Source: Bacillus sp. AFS088145
GTDB lineage: Bacteria; Bacillota; Bacilli; Bacillales; Bacillaceae_G
Assembly (NCBI RefSeq): GCF_002564465.1
Contig: NZ_NUUX01000006.1
Coordinates: 1-64,000, forward strand
DNA: 64,000 nt
Direction: 5' to 3'
Shown: positions 63,998 to 64,000 of the stretch, piece by piece
Layout of the letters: every line of letters starts with the position of its first letter
How positions within the stretch are numbered: the stretch's first letter is position 1
Notes under the pieces: model-generated
The model's database searches: none
What the model was told of the DNA's origin: nothing
Seen by the model: the letters and a program-made list of their open reading frames with translations, nothing else
Translations under genes and position numbers: made by a program

Positions 63998-64000
63998 GAA

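Overview
The window looks like chromosomal DNA of a low-GC, endospore-forming Bacillaceae bacterium. Supporting signs are AT-rich codon use, strong AGGAGG-type ribosome sites with TTG/GTG starts, two complete gerA-type germinant receptor operons, a thermolysin-like neutral protease, Bacillus-type hut genes and palindromic intergenic repeats of a kind common in Bacillaceae. No rRNA, tRNA, CRISPR array, phage or intact insertion sequence was seen.

Region 1 (about 1-21 kb) is a catabolic island. A leftward operon encodes a YesM-like kinase without an extracellular sensor, a YesN-like AraC response regulator and an SSS-type transporter. A second leftward operon encodes an Opp/Dpp-type importer (two ATPases, two permeases). 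Facing right are two paralogous substrate-binding lipoproteins, two ATZ/TRZ-like amidohydrolases, three tandem paralogous CodA-like deaminases, an EamA exporter/importer and an NCS2 nucleobase-type permease. Three promoters in the island (both binding proteins and the first deaminase) share one architecture: two GTAAA(G) boxes exactly 21 bp apart, with the second box starting exactly 36 bp before a perfect TATAAT. This suggests a single AraC-type activator, plausibly the response regulator at 1454-2152, and a coordinated pathway for uptake and hydrolysis of an unidentified nitrogen compound.

Region 2 (21-27 kb) is a GABA-type module: LacI regulator, aldehyde dehydrogenase, class III aminotransferase and amino acid permease, with repeated LacI-like operators before the dehydrogenase. 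Region 3 (27-31.3 kb) holds a short UvrC-like GIY-YIG protein that seems to start at ATA, a small membrane protein, a 21-bp phased repeat array, an AAA ATPase, a DUF952 protein and a uracil-DNA-glycosylase-like protein. Region 4 (31.4-35.1 kb) and region 6 (48.2-51.9 kb) are paralogous germination operons in opposite orientation, both with sigma-G-like promoters.

Region 5 (35-48 kb) is mixed metabolism: MarR/MFS efflux pair, YitT protein, FAD-binding dehydrogenase, a short-chain dehydrogenase behind the wreck of a MerR regulator, a 2-oxo acid decarboxylase, a broken PH-like gene, a second LacI regulator with a HAD phosphatase, an esterase and neutral protease. Region 7 (52-58 kb) has small ORFs, a stand-alone protease-propeptide lipoprotein, an AraC regulator with a degenerate receiver, an amine oxidase and a DinB protein. 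Region 8 (58.3-64 kb) carries hutU-hutI with an MFS transporter, a YiaA/B-type protein, and an ArsR regulator (apparently ATC start) overlapping an AHSA1/SRPBCC gene.
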